Assembly (NCBI GenBank): GCA_023362775.1
Contig: JALMGJ010000003.1
Location: forward strand, 47,013,916 to 47,077,915
Length of the DNA stretch: 64,000 nucleotides
From: Charina bottae
Lineage: Eukaryota > Chordata > Lepidosauria > Squamata > Charinaidae
Direction of reading: 5' to 3'
Shown: positions 12,018-23,526 of the stretch, one piece after another
How positions within the stretch are numbered: position 1 is the first letter of the stretch
Layout: each line of letters begins with the position of its first letter
Program-made: the position numbers and the translations under genes
The notes under the pieces: generated by a model
Told to the model about the DNA's origin: nothing
The model's input: the letters and a program-made list of their open reading frames with translations, nothing else
The model's database searches: none

Positions 12018-12560
12018 GATGCTGAGGGCGACTTTTGCAGCGCCCTGCTGGGGACAGTGGCTAACTCCTGCCCAGAGCGCGGCGCGCAAACTTTCCCAAA
12101 CGCTTCCCAAACTTCGGCGCGGGGTTGCGGGAGGGAGGAGCAGGCGGCTGCTAAGCCTCAGGGCTCCGGGGAGAGGCGGCCGAAACCTCCATGCAGAGGC
12201 CGCCGATCACGAGCTCTCGGCGAGCCTGATTCCAAGGGAATGGATCAGCCCAGTCGAGGCAAGCGCCCGAGAAGCCAGACGCTGCGCTCGCTTGCGCGGC
12301 AGGGACACTGGGAGCTCCGCTTCGCCTGCCGATTGAAAACAGCGCTGGCTGCGGAGAGCGGCAAACTGCGGAGCTGAAAGAGACGCAGGAGCAGCAGGGC
12401 CGGGATCGGAGTCAGCGAGGGGGAAAGGGAGGTGTCTGGTGCCACCAAGCTGCGCGTTGGCTCTCGTGCACAACAATGAGCCGATTAGAATGGCGAGGCC
12501 GGGGGAGCCTCCTGCGCTTCCCTCCCACGACATTCAGAAACTTTCCATTTCACCCAGCCT
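11800..12560 (-). promoter_or_regulatory. CACHD1: CACHD1 CpG-rich promoter and 5' UTR region
   Basis: GC content and CpG density rise sharply around exon 1 and upstream to about 12540, in contrast with AT-rich flanks. On the minus strand this covers the 5' UTR (12018 upward) and probable core promoter. I see no TATA box at a convincing spacing; CpG-island promoters usually lack one. A GC-box-like CCTGGGCGGAGC lies further out, near 12660-12671. The exact transcription start cannot be set from sequence alone. GC-rich open frames on both strands here are by-products of composition. Confidence 0.7.
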
Positions 12561-12952
12561 GCAGTTTGTAGAAACCACTTCTTAAAAGCGCCCCTCACCT
12601 GTTGAACTGAACATTTTAACATCTCTCTGTTGGGAAACTTTTCTTAAACTCCCCTCTTGCTCCGCCCAGGGTACTGTACTAGAGTGAGCACCTGTTAAGA
12701 TTTCATTCCCTGCATCTGATAAGTGATTTCCAGAGCGGTAGCGGCGTTAGCCTGTTGCAGCAAAACCCGCAAAGATTCTGTTCACACTTTCAGGACTGGG
12801 AAAGTATAAACTTTGGTGGATTACAGTCCGCTTCATCAAATCTATACATTATTTGTCCAGGGTTATGTTCGTACAGCCACACCGCATTTCAGCCCAGCAT
12901 GTTGTGCAAGATCAGCCCCTGTGGTCAGTTTATGGTTCAGTATGTGGTCTGG

Positions 12953-15474
12953 CCGAAGAAGCTGAAGTTGACCGGTTCTATGAAGACCTACAACACCTTC
13001 TAGAACTAACACCAAAAAAAGATGTCCTTTTCATCATAGGGGACTGGAATGCTAAAGTAGGAAGTCAAAAAATAACCTGACTAACAGGCAAGTTCGGCCT
13101 CGGAGTACAAAATGAAGCAGGGCAAAGGCTAATAGAGTTTTGTCAAGAGAACACGCTGGTCATAGCAAACACTCTTTTCCAACAACACAAGAGACGACTC
13201 TACTCATGGACATCACCAGATGGTCAATACCAAAATCAGATTGATTATATACTTTGCAGCCAAAGATGGAGAAGCTCTATACAATCAGCAAAAACAAGAC
13301 CCGGAGCTGACTGTGGCTCAGATCATGAGCTTCTTATCGCAAAATTTAGGCTTAAATTGAAGAACGTAGAGAAAACCACTAGACCACTCAGGTATGACCT
13401 AAATCATATCCCTTATGAATATACAGTGGAGGTGAGGAATAGATTTAAAGGATTAGATCTGGTAGACAGAGTGCCTGACGAACTATGGATGGAGGTTCAT
13501 AACATTGTATTGTCGAAGGCTCATAACATTGTAAAGGAGGCAGCAACTAAAACCATCCCAAAGAAAAAGAAATGCAAGAAAGCAAAGTGGCTGACTGATG
13601 AGGCTTTACAAATAGCTGAGGAAAGAAGGGAAGCAAAAGGCAAGGGAGAAAGGGAAAGATATAAACAACTGAATGCAGAATTCCAGAGAATAGCAAGGAG
13701 AGATAAGAAGGCCTTCTTAAATGAACAATGCAAAGAAATCAAGGAAAACAATAGAATGGGGAAGACTAGAGATCTCTTCAAGAAAATCGGAGATATCAAG
13801 GGAACGTTTTGTGGAAAGATGGGCATGATAAAGGACAAAAAAGGCAGGGACCTAACAGAAGCAGAAGAGATTAAGAAGAGGTGGCAAGAATATACAGAAG
13901 AACTATACAAGCAAGATCTTAATATCCCTGATAAATACGATGGTGTGGTCACTGACCTTGAGCCGGACATCCTAGAGAGTGAAGTCAAGTGGACCTTAGG
14001 AAGCATTACTAACAACAAAGCTAGCGGAGAAGACAGTATCCCAGCTGAGCTATTTAAAATCCTAAAAGATTATGCTGTTGAAGTGCTGCACTCAATATGC
14101 CAACAAATTTGGAAAACTCAACAGTGGCCACAGGATTGGAAAAGGTCAGTTTACGTTCCAATTCCAAAGAAAGGCAATGCCAAAGAATGTTCAAACTACC
14201 ATACAATTGCGCTCATTTCGCATGCTAGCAAGGTTATGCTCAAAATCCTACAAGCTAGGCTTCAGCAGTATGTGAACCGAGAACTACCAGAAGTGCAAGC
14301 TGGGTTTCGAAGAGGCAGAGGAACTAGAGATCAGATTGCCAACATTCGCTGGATCATGGAAAAAGCAAGAGAGTTCCAAAAAAAATCTACTTCTGCTTCA
14401 TTGACTACGCTAAAGCCTTTGATTGTGTGGATCACAACAAACTGTGGCAAAGTCTTAAAGAGATGGGAGTACCAGACCACCTTACCTGTCTCCTGAGAAA
14501 CCTGTATGCGGGTCAAGAAGCAACAGTTAGAACCGGACATGGAACAACCGACTGGTTCAAAATTGGGAAAGGAGTACGACAAGGCTGTATATTATCACCC
14601 TGCTTATTTAACTTATATGCAGAGTACATCATGAGAAATGCTGGGCTGGATGAATCACAAGCCGGAGTTAAGATTGCCGGGAGAAATATCAACAACCTCA
14701 GATATGCAGACGATACCACCCTAATGGCAGAAAGTGAAGAGGAACTAAAGAGCCTCTTGATGAGGGTGAAAGAGGAGAGTGCAAAAGCTGGCTTGAAACT
14801 CAACATTAAAAAAACCCAGATCATGGCATCTGGTCCCATCACTTCCTGGCAAATAGAAGGGGAAGAAATGGAAGCAGTGACAGATTTTATTTTCTTGGGC
14901 TCCAAGATCACCGCAGACGGTGACTGCAGCCATGAAATTAAAAGACACTTGCTACTTGGGAGGAAAGCTATGGCAAACCTAGACAGCATATTAAAAAGCA
15001 GAGATATCACCTTGCCGACAAAGGTCCGTATAGTTAAAGCTATGGTTTTTCCAGTAGTAATGTATGGCTGTGAGAGTTGGACCATAAGGAAGGCTGAGCA
15101 CTGAAGAATTGATGCTTTCGAACTGTGGTGCTGGAAAAGACTCTTGAGAGTCCCTTGGACTGCAAGGAGGTCAAACCAGTCAATCCTAAAGGAAATCAAC
15201 CCTGACTGCTCATTGGAAGGACAGATGCTGAAGCTGAAGCTCAAATACTTTGGCCACCTAATGTGAAGAGAGGTCTCACTGGAAAAGACCCTGATGCTGG
15301 GAAAGACTGAAGGCAAAAGGAGAAGGGGACGGCAGAGGATGAGATGGTTAGATAGCATCACCGATGTAATGAACATGAATTTGAGTAAACTCTGAGAGAT
15401 GGTGGAGGACAGGAAGGCCTGGCGTGCTATGGTCCATGAGGTCACGAAGAGTCGGACACGACTAAACGACTGAA
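12953..15474 (+). pseudogene. Bov-B ORF2 (endonuclease / reverse transcriptase), disabled
   Basis: ORF2 nicks target DNA and reverse-transcribes its RNA. The visible order is: APE endonuclease C-half (GDWNAKVG at about 13040-13063; SDHELL near 13318-13335), linker, RT (PIPKKGNAKECSNY at 14158-14199; FRRGRGTRDQ; IDYAKAFDCVD; GVRQGCILSPCLFNLY; catalytic YADD near 14703-14714) and a C-terminal domain ending TRLND. Lesions: the 5' endonuclease half is missing; a TGA stop is at 13078; a one-base deletion in an A8 run at about 14378-14385 shifts the frame just before the motif-A aspartate; TGA stops at 15102, about 15264 and about 15392 sit where Arg codons (CGA/AGA) are expected, typical CpG decay. 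It is non-functional but only lightly decayed. Confidence 0.9.
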
Positions 15475-15482
15475 CAACAACA
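12953..15482 (+). mobile_element. Bov-B (RTE) LINE, 5'-truncated
   Basis: The element begins inside the endonuclease domain and runs to the Bov-B 3' end 'gtcggacacgactaaacgactg' plus an AAC tail. An 11-bp target duplication, ATGTGGTCTGG, lies at 12942-12952 and 15483-15493. Length is about 2.5 kb against about 3.2 kb for a full element. It lies 0.9 kb upstream of the CACHD1 ATG, in opposite orientation to the gene. In vertebrates Bov-B shows a history of horizontal transfer and is abundant in squamates. Confidence 0.93.
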
Positions 15483-15493
15483 ATGTGGTCTGG

Positions 15494-16131
15494 ATCCAGA
15501 AAATGGTGTTAATCCAGTAGACAGTGGTTAAAATGGTTAAGTGGGTGCGTGGTGTGTACACAGCTTAAAAATAGTGAGATGAGAGATAAAGTAAAATTAG
15601 TAAGTTAATAAGTAAACAAATGAGAAGCCAGAGGGAAATTAAATATATAAGTTGCAGACAATGATAATTACCTATACAGTAGTTAGTGGCTATTTCCAAA
15701 CCAGGTAGTATGTCACACCCACTATGGCTGTAATACAGATATTAATTGCATTATAACCTGATTAACTCATGAAAATGATTTAAAACATCACATTCTCTGT
15801 TTAATCAATAAGATTAAACTTTCTAATAAAGTGCATGAAAGTAAATGCCTTAATAAAAATGAAAGTCTTTACTGCAAGAAAAAAAAACCTGTTGCTCACT
15901 AATGGCTCCTCTAGTCTTTCCTGGGAGAAAGGATGCTAAGAGAATGAGTTTACTCATAACTGCTGGAGCTCAGAGCAGATTGCCTAGCATCAATGAGTAT
16001 AGCAGAAGCAAGAATAAAGGCGCTACCTCAGACACACCACACGTGGTGGCAGAAACTACCATTTTTAAGCATGCTGAGATGGGATGAAGTAATTCTGTGA
16101 ATGCTGACTCCATGCAACGCTCTAGTCTAAG
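15494..16131. other. intergenic, nothing recognised
   Basis: AT-rich unique DNA between the Bov-B element and a small hAT element. No gene or repeat was recognised. Confidence 0.5.
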
Positions 16132-16284
16132 CAGGGCCGCAACTAGGGGGGGGCAAGCGGGGCACGTGTCCCAGGCGCCGCACTGCGGGGGGCGCCAAAC
16201 TGACAACACCTCCCTCACCAACCCATGCGGGGGGCGCGGAATCCATGTTTGCCCCGGGTGACACAGACCCTAGTTGCGGTCCTG
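16132..16284. mobile_element. hAT MITE, family 'GCAACTAGGG', copy 1
   Basis: Inverted ends CAGGGCCGCAACTAGGG / CCCTAGTTGCGGTCCTG (16 of 17 pairs). Flanking octamers agtctaag and tgtctaag match at 7 of 8. The 153-bp GC-rich interior is shared with the copy at 18170-18331 (for example 'atccatgtttgcccc'). Confidence 0.85.
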
Positions 16285-17009
16285 TGTCTAAGTGTATTGT
16301 GAGATGGAGGTGGAAAGACCAACTTTCTCGGCATTGGAGAGATAGAAAGAGACTGTCCAAGCCAGCAATGATTGAGACTATCCTTGACAGGATGAAATGG
16401 AAGGGAGGTTGGGATTTATTTATTCAACTTATATGAGCGCCCATCTCCCCCCATGGGGAACTCCCCATGGGGGATTTGCTTTGTTCGCACCTATTGGGTG
16501 AAGGAGAACTTCGTGCCAATGGGGATGGCGGGGGGGAGATTGTTGCTGCTGCATAATGCTGTGACTCGAGTAGAGAGTTTGATCCAAATCTTTGATCAAT
16601 TAATAAAAAATACTACTACGCTTGAGAGAGAACACCTTATTTAATTTAGTAAATCCAACCTAGTGCTGGTCCCACTTGCCCTGCCAACCTTATTAGTATC
16701 ATAACTCAGAGAATAGGTGGCCTAACATTTTAATTTAATGAGGACATTAGTGTTCACATTTTAGACAGGGAAGATAAGTGGTTTGAAAGAGGGGTCAAGG
16801 AATCCATTTATGCCAACTTGGAAAATCCTTCTTTGAATAGAGGTGGGGGCCTCAGGCACAATCTTTTCCTTATTTTCCTTCCTGCTTTGTCTTCTGTGCC
16901 TAGGAAGATTAAGACCATTTTGCAATCTCAACAACAGCAAGGTAATCTTAATGATCCTCCTTTGGATGATAAAGGGACTTAGAAATAAACATCTCAAATA
17001 ACCATGACC

Positions 17010-17210
17010 TAGCCCCAGGTGCAAAGTCACACAGCCACCCTAGTAACATATTTAAGGATTCCCTTACAAACTTTGCTCAGACTGAAGAAGCTTCTTGGAT
17101 AAGGAGCGAAACGTTTCCACTGAGAAAATAGAAATCCAGTTGACATGATTCAAGCTACAGACAATTCCACCTGGATGACTGAGAACCTTCATCGACAAAA
17201 GTCTAGCTGA
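17010..17210 (+). mobile_element. Penelope-like repeat fragment with hammerhead, copy 1
   Basis: Closely matches 37495-37648 ('agccccaggtg...cacacagc', 'aggattccctta', hammerhead core, 'gaaatccagttgacatgatt'). It continues rightward into 'acaattccacctggatgactg', which is the inverse of sequence lying left of the other copy. Hammerheads in terminal repeats are known for Penelope-like retroelements. No reverse-transcriptase frame is present. Confidence 0.65.
17073..17127 (+). ncRNA. hammerhead ribozyme candidate 1
   Basis: Conserved core CUGAAGA (17082-17088), stem II GCUUCUU/AAGGAGC with loop GGAU, then GAAAC and a GUU cleavage triplet (17108-17115). Stem I can form from the adjacent AG/UC pairs and an outer CUC/GAG helix across an internal loop. 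Stem III is minimal, as in Penelope-type hammerheads, which are thought to act as dimers. Confidence 0.7.
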
Positions 17211-17691
17211 TTTAGCAGCACTCAGCAATATCCTTCATCCTGGGCCATGCATCTTCAAAGAGTTTCTGAATGTGGTAGATTAAAAAAAAACCTTCTAACT
17301 CTTCAGAGGTAAAACACTTTTCTGGGAAGTAAAAAAACTTATTTCTTGTAATGCAGACTAACCTCTATAACCCCTTAGAGATCCATTGCCTATTCACTAT
17401 AAATAATGGAATTCATAGCCCCACAAGAAATCTAATACAGGACAGCAGTAAGCAAAATAAATTCTTCTGAATGTAACATTTTAGTAACATTTCTTTCCTG
17501 ATTATAATCATTTCTTATTATTGTCATCAGCTTCTATTACATTTTGAGCAACTGTGCCAGATCTATGCTGCAAAGTATAGTATAAGTATAGTATAGTATA
17601 TCCTGAATTTCTTTGATGATACAAAGTTTTTCCAATTCTGGCAGCCCTGCCTTTCTGAACAACCTGAACAGCTTTCCTGCAAGTAAGTTTA

Positions 17692-17830
17692 GGACAGTCT
17701 TCCCCAATCTGCTGCTTACAAATATGCTTAGACTAAAGTTTCCCAGAATTCCTAGCCTGCATGGCATTCCCAGTTCTGGAAACTGGGAAAGGAAACTTGC
17801 CCATGGCTTTATAGCAGAGAGCATTCTTTC
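17692..17830. mobile_element. diverged hAT-like MITE remnant
   Basis: 'cagtcttccccaatctgctg' followed by 'tttcccagaattcctagcctgcatgg' resembles the CCCAGAATTCC MITEs at 3467 and 39851. The right terminus is not recognisable. Confidence 0.4.
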
Positions 17831-18169
17831 CAGTAAACATGTACAGCTAAAAAAATTTTCCAATGCAAACCACAGAGTTACGTAATTTCTAAGTATAGTC
17901 TCTGGGATTGCAACATATCTGGGATACTCTGTTGTACAATTATAGGCTGAATGATTGTTTAAATTAGAACCACTGGCATTATTGTTTAAAATATGCCTAT
18001 TCAGAAGTAAGTATAATGAGATTTACTTTCAAGAAAGAGTCTGCATAGACAGGATTATGTTCTGATTCCAGCTCCTACAAGCAATTCAGTTTTCATCATT
18101 GTGTCATTCATATCCCTATTCCAAGGACAATTTTCCACATCTTGGACATTGTAGGAGGACACCCATGTT

Positions 18170-18331
18170 CAGGGATGGAACTATGGTCTGTGTCACCTGG
18201 GGCAAACATGGATTCCGCCCCCCCCATGGGTTATTTTGTCATTTTGGTGCCCCCCGGGTGTCATTTTGGCGCACCCCCCAGCGTGGAGCCCGGGGCACAT
18301 GCCCCGTTTGCCCCCCCTAGTTGTGGCCCTG
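18170..18331. mobile_element. hAT MITE, family 'GCAACTAGGG', copy 2
   Basis: Ends CAGGGATGGAACTATGG / CCCCTAGTTGTGGCCCTG, with a perfect 8-bp target duplication cccatgtt at 18162-18169 and 18332-18339. 162 bp, GC-rich; related to 16132-16284. Confidence 0.9.
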
Positions 18332-18760
18332 CCCATGTTAGTCTATGGTAGCCAAGAATCAGAAGAGTTTGGTGTCGCCTTTTCAAACTAACAAATTTCA
18401 TCAGAAGCCTTAAGTTTTCATGAGCTGCTACTCACTTCCTTGGATGCAATTAATGAAGTGAGCTGTAGCTCACCAAAGTTTCTGTCTTTTAATAAAAATG
18501 TGTTAGTCTGAAAAAGTGCTACCAGATTCTTTCTGATTTTGGACTTCCACATCTTGGTTTCTTCCAGGATTATTAAACTTAGCCCATCTGGAAGGCAGTC
18601 AGTTGGGGAAGACCAGTTTAGGATTTCATTACCACTTTTTTTTTTTTGAAGTACATTTTTTGGGAAACTATTAGAAGATTTTGTGGTTGTTATCTCATAG
18701 ATAGAGATTGGGTTCACACATCATGCTAAGCAATTATTTGTTTCACCTATGACCATTTAA

Positions 18761-19096
18761 GTGGGGTGTGGTGGCTCAGCGGGTAAGACGCCAGGCTTGT
18801 CGATCGGAAGATCGCAAGTTCGGAGGTTCGAATCCCTAGCCCCGAGTGACGGAGTGAGCTCCCGCACTCGCCCCAGCTCTTGCCAACCTAGCAATTCGAA
18901 AGCATGCAAATGCAAGTAGATAAATAGGTACCACTTCGGTGGGTAGGTAACAGCATTCCGCATGCGTCATGCCGGCCACATGACCATGGAAGAGTCTTCG
19001 GACAACGCTGGCTCTTTGGCTAACAAACGGAGATGAGCACCGGCCCCTAGAGTCGGACGCAACTGCACAAATGTGCGGGGGGAACCTTTACCTTTA
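18761..19096 (+). mobile_element. tRNA-derived SINE with CCTTTA tail, copy 2 (complete)
   Basis: Complete copy: tRNA-like head 'gtggctcagcgggtaag...ggttcgaatcc', body, hairpin region AGTCGGACGCAACT (one side mutated) and a CCTTTA tail. Perfect 14-bp target duplication ctatgaccatttaa at 18747-18760 and 19097-19110. Confidence 0.95.
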
Positions 19097-19110
19097 CTAT
19101 GACCATTTAA

Positions 19111-21020
19111 ACAAAACTTAGTGGCTGGATTCATAGAATGTGCTAAGAACAAAATCATTAGGGAAGGATGTTCTATTCTGTACTTTCAATTGACAAGAAT
19201 CATTCTGCTAGTTCAGCAGAAGATTACAAGAACCTCCTTATCCTGGAGCATCAGAAAATTACTTCACTAGCAACTTTCCTCAAGTATAGTTATACTTGAG
19301 ACCTGAGCTATCTTCACATAAAAAAATTCCATGGTTAACAGAACCACAGCTTATTGAATTTATTAATTGCTTGGATCCATGCAATAGACTGAGCCAGAAC
19401 CTAGCCAACAATATTTTAGCCAAAATATTGTGTAAACCAGGCATGGTCTTCCAGCCCCAGAATAACTTCAGGAAATAGGCAATCAACACCTTCCAGGAAT
19501 CCAGGTAGGTAGAGTAAGAGGCGTGAATTGGACAGCTTTGTTACCTGACAGAGCTCAGCAAGAAGAATTGCATGACAAAACAGCTGTCTTGCACTGGAGA
19601 TACTATTCACTGGGCCAAAGACAGTAAGGCTCAGGAATGTGATGTAAGTTCTTTTGTGCCAGATAAAGTTGAAACCATAGTTATCCTTTTCAAGGTAGAA
19701 TTGTCATTCTGTGATCCAAAACAGTTAATGCATAGAACATGCTATTCCTAACTGCATTAGAAGCATAATAATATTCCGTAAATGCACTTTCCCCCCACTC
19801 TTTTGATTCATTATTTGATTTGATTCTTGTGACATACGTACATTATGGTTGTCTAATTCTGCATTTCATCTGTTTTCTAATTTCTATACAGTAGTACAAT
19901 CTTTTAGGCTTCATTAAAACAACAGCAATGTAAATGGATAATAAATTCCTTCCCTTCTCCAGCAAATAAGATTAGAATACTTATCAGCCTTGCTCTGCAG
20001 TGCAGATCCCTCTCATAGATCTTTAGTTTCATCAGCTAATGAGAAGGGGAAATAGTCATCTGCCACTTCAAGATAGCCATCCCCCAATACAGTTAATCCA
20101 ATGCCCATTACAACTTTTTTTCCTGCTTTATATAGTGTCATTGAGTTGTTAAAAAGGTGAGGCATAATTGGAAAAAAAAATCTCATTCTTTGTAGGGCAG
20201 AGGAGGAGCATATAAAGGAATTGTTCCCCACTTTGGGATTGTTCTTCATAAAGAATATGCATATTGAACATTGTATTAAAATAAACAAATGTGGATCTAA
20301 ATATATACAGTGGAGTGAATATATTTCAGGTATTATTTGCTTCCATGTGGGAGACATGAGCATCCAGGGGGCAAATTACAAGGCATGTATTGGGTCATAA
20401 TTACATAATTGTGTCATTTGCATGTTGACATCATGGATGCCAATGGGAGGCTGCGTTCGTTCAACCTTTTCATTAAGCCATAGTTTGTTTGACCTTAGTT
20501 AGCTGGATTCACATAACACAGTAAGCCACAAACAATGGATTACAAACTTGCACTGGCTGAGTTCATACAATACACAGTCAAAACAGACAAACCCCATTAC
20601 AGCTTAGTCACCATGTGAAGCCAATCATAAAGTGGTGGAGCTGGATTAGACACATGTTTGTGAAAAATATGAGGAATCTTCTTAAAGGGGAAAATTGCTC
20701 CAGGGATTTAGGAGTGAGAGCAGTCTTGGTAATGCCATAACAGGCTAGCCAATTAGCATCTGGCTCTGCCTTTTGAGAGACTGATTCTTCTCTTCCTTTG
20801 GAGGCGGGGGATGCATCTACAAGTTAGTCACAGGCACTGATTATACATGTTACTATTTGTCTGGATGCTAAAAATATTGTCAAGAATAGTATCTAAACTG
20901 ATTTGGCACAAATGGCTAAGGTAACAGCATTAATAAGAGAAAATACTGTTTCTGGATTTATCTCTACTTGGCAACCAATTTTAGATTACTTGCTTGTGTT
21001 AGAAACAAATGAAGCTTTAT
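19111..21020. other. intergenic, nothing recognised
   Basis: Unique-looking AT-rich DNA. Open frames on both strands are short and unremarkable. Confidence 0.5.
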
Positions 21021-21263
21021 TTTGGGTTTTAGTGATTAAATGGTTTGTTTTGATAGAAATAATGTTACTAAGGTTTAACTAATGGTAAGAGATTATATTT
21101 GTAATTTATCTATATCTGTATTGGAGAAAGTTGGAAGTCACTTTCTGTTTCTGTTTTCTGTCTATTTGCACCTTTATAGTTTTTATTTTTTTCTTTAGTT
21201 CTATATTCTAACTTTTCTATATTCTCTATTTTGTATTTTAGTTATACTTTGAAAACTAATAAA

Positions 21264-21270
<7 letters not shown>
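21020..21270 (+). mobile_element. possible L1-type 3' UTR
   Basis: A T-rich stretch ending 'tactttgaaaactaataaagca' followed directly by a TA microsatellite resembles the 3' end of squamate L1 LINEs. No coding remnant supports it. Confidence 0.35.

Positions 21271-21303
<33 letters not shown>
21268..21303. repeat. TA microsatellite
   Basis: About 17 TA units, followed by AT-rich degenerate sequence to about 21465. Confidence 0.95.
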
Positions 21304-21305
<2 letters not shown>

Positions 21306-21464
21306 AATAGTGTCTAAATTAAAACTTGAGAGTAATTTAAAATTACTCTAAAAAGTATATAAATATATAATATATATTATAAGTATATAAATATTTATAT
21401 ATTAAGTATATAAAAGTATTCATATATTATATTAATATATAATATATATTATAAGTATATAAAA

Positions 21465-21624
21465 AGGCATGAAAGCCAGATGGGTGACCTTGGGCCAGTC
21501 ACTCTCTCTCAGCCCAATTCACCTCACAGGGTTGCTGTTGTGGGGAAAAGAGGAGGAAAGAGTATGAGGTATATTCGCCACCTTGAGTTATTTATAAAAA
21601 TAATAAAGGCGGGATAGAAAGTAA

Positions 21625-21626
<2 letters not shown>
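21465..21626 (+). mobile_element. Sauria SINE, head missing
   Basis: Starts at 'ggcatgaaagccagatgggtgacc' and has the full body and 3' end 'gagttatttataaaaataataaaggcggga', followed by an A-rich tail that became the AAT microsatellite. Confidence 0.9.
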
Positions 21627-21657
<31 letters not shown>

Positions 21658-21686
21658 TATTATTATTATTATTATTATTATTATTT
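21627..21686. repeat. AAT/ATT palindromic microsatellite
   Basis: About 10 AAT units run directly into about 10 ATT units, giving a perfect 60-bp inverted repeat able to form a cruciform. Confidence 0.95.
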
Positions 21687-22249
21687 CCCACTTTAAAAAA
21701 ATCTTTGTCAGATTGTAATCTTTGTCAGATTTCTGGTATCCCGTATATTTATTCTTTAAATAAATGGTTTTCAGTTAATTTGTCTTAACTTTGAGGCATT
21801 TGACATTATCAAATAAACACCTTTCCAAATGTTACAGAAATTTTTTTCCAGTGCGTTCGAAGTTGACTATGCAGTCAAATATAATATATGCCTAATAAAA
21901 GACTGAAAAATCAAACCCAACCAAGTATTAGTTGGTTTTAAAAGATGCACTATCTAGACTTAGTGGAGTCTGGTTATTTCAAGAAATTAGGCCTTTTTTT
22001 TGCTATTCTAAGGAAATTTTTAAATTTTAAATTGGATTGAGATGTGTTGCCATACAGTACTTGTTCTGCTGCAAGGAAGAAGGAGCAAATGATCTTGGAA
22101 AGAGAGAAGCCTTGGGAAAAAAAATCTCAGCACATCCTTTAGTTTAGCACTGAGTATGAATTACAATTAGGTTAAGAATCCAGAGGGAATGCAATGTTTA
22201 TATCCATAAATAATCTGCATTATCTGTGCCATATTTTTTACTGGCATTT

Positions 22250-22312
22250 TTGTTGTTGTTCAGTCGTTCAGTCGTGTCCGACTCTTCGTGACCTCATGGA
22301 CCATAGCACGCC
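22250..22312 (-). mobile_element. Bov-B 3' end fragment
   Basis: The reverse complement reads 'gctatggtccatgaggtcac', 'gaagagtcggacacgactga' and 'acgactgaacaacaac', matching the last 60 bases of the Bov-B copy at 15.4 kb. Confidence 0.85.
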
Positions 22313-22521
22313 AGATAAAACAAAAACACATAGTGTTCTATCCTTTAAATGTGTTGTGTGGTATGAATTAAAAAAAACCAGTTAAGTATTAAGTATTATA
22401 TTAAAAAGTGCCTAAATTTGAAAGGTCGTATCTCTGAAATGGTGTCCTTGAAAAGATTCCATGTTTATCTCAATTCCAGAGTAAACACTGCAAACATTAG
22501 ATGGCCTTGGAGTGGATGAAA

Positions 22522-22576
22522 GGGGAGGAGGAGGAGGAGGAGGAGGAGGAGGAGGAGGAGGAGGAGGAGGAGGAGG
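22522..22576. repeat. GAG trinucleotide repeat
   Basis: About 18 uninterrupted GAG/AGG units. The apparent poly-Glu and poly-Pro frames across it are artefacts. Confidence 0.95.
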
Positions 22577-22664
22577 GAAGAAGTAGGTGTTATAAGCATA
22601 CAAATATCCTAAATCTCTGCATAATCTCACCTCCTGATCTCATAAAGAAGAAAGCCTCCAGGGG

Positions 22665-22765
22665 CTTTTGTGCAACACCAGTCAGGTGTAACAGCATAAG
22701 AGCCTGCTGGATCTAGTCCAGCATTCTGCTCCCACGGTGGGCCAACTGCTACCACTGGAAAGCTC
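22665..22765 (+). repeat. interspersed repeat fragment (unclassified, reptile-type)
   Basis: 'aagagcctgctggat', 'ctagtccagcattctgct' and 'cccacggtgggccaactgc' resemble a repeat common in reptile genomes. I recognise the consensus but cannot place its class with certainty. Confidence 0.45.
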
Positions 22766-23159
22766 ACTGCAGAAAAAGAAAAGCTGAGAAAAGTAATGCA
22801 CCTTGGACTCCTGGAAGACAGGTTCAGTAAGTTCAGGCAAAAGATGGCCAATATCCCGTGGCTTGAAATCCTAAAGGATAGTTAAGTGGGAGATCCTGAA
22901 AAAGAAGATCCCCAAGCCAAAAGAATCGCCAAGTGAAGGGAAAATGGGAAAAGCATTAAGCTAATGCTAAAGAAAATGTACAAGGTCTGGAAGGCCACAG
23001 CATGACTGGCAAGGAATGATTAGGGGTTTGGGGGGCGGGGTTATGTTTGAAATGAGGGTCAAGGAGGCTGTTGGGAAGGAGGGAAGGAGGGTGTGGTGCT
23101 TCCAAACAAAAGGCCCGGGTGGGTGGGGGAAACTTATTGGAGCTACTTGCAACCTCCCC

Positions 23160-23416
23160 TGCCAGCATCCCCATTGACTTTGCTTGTGGAAGCCGGCAGG
23201 GAAGGTTGCAAATGGTGATTACGTGACTGCAACCACTCGTAAGTGTGAACTAGTTGCCAAGTGCCCAAATTTTGTTCACGTGATCGCAGAGAGGCTGCCA
23301 CGGCTGGAACTTTGAGAACCAGTCCTTCCTTCATCACTCATTCACCTTTGTTGCTTCAGCACTGTCGTAACTTCGAATGGTCGCTGAACAAATGGTCATA
23401 ACTCAAGGACTACTTG
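23160..23416. mobile_element. TA-flanked palindromic DNA transposon, right half
   Basis: 'gcaaatggtgattacgtgac...gtcgtaacttcgaatggtcgctgaacaa...caaggactacttg-TA'. Same family as 3857 and 23527. The left half is not recognisable. Confidence 0.65.
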
Positions 23417-23526
23417 TAATGTCATTATACTCTACATGCTGGACTGAAATTGGAATACTATGTCCAGTTCTGGGCATTGCCCTTTAGAGGGGACATCAAG
23501 AAGGGGGCAGATTCAGAGAAGAACTA

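Noticed and set aside
11835..12377. 180-codon plus-strand frame opposite CACHD1 exon 1
   Set aside because: It is antisense to a real exon in a CpG island, with low-complexity Ala/Arg/Pro composition and no similarity. A divergent transcript is possible but not shown.
18763..18840. tRNA gene (head of the CCTTTA SINE)
   Set aside because: A- and B-box are present, but the cloverleaf does not close and the sequence continues into the SINE body.
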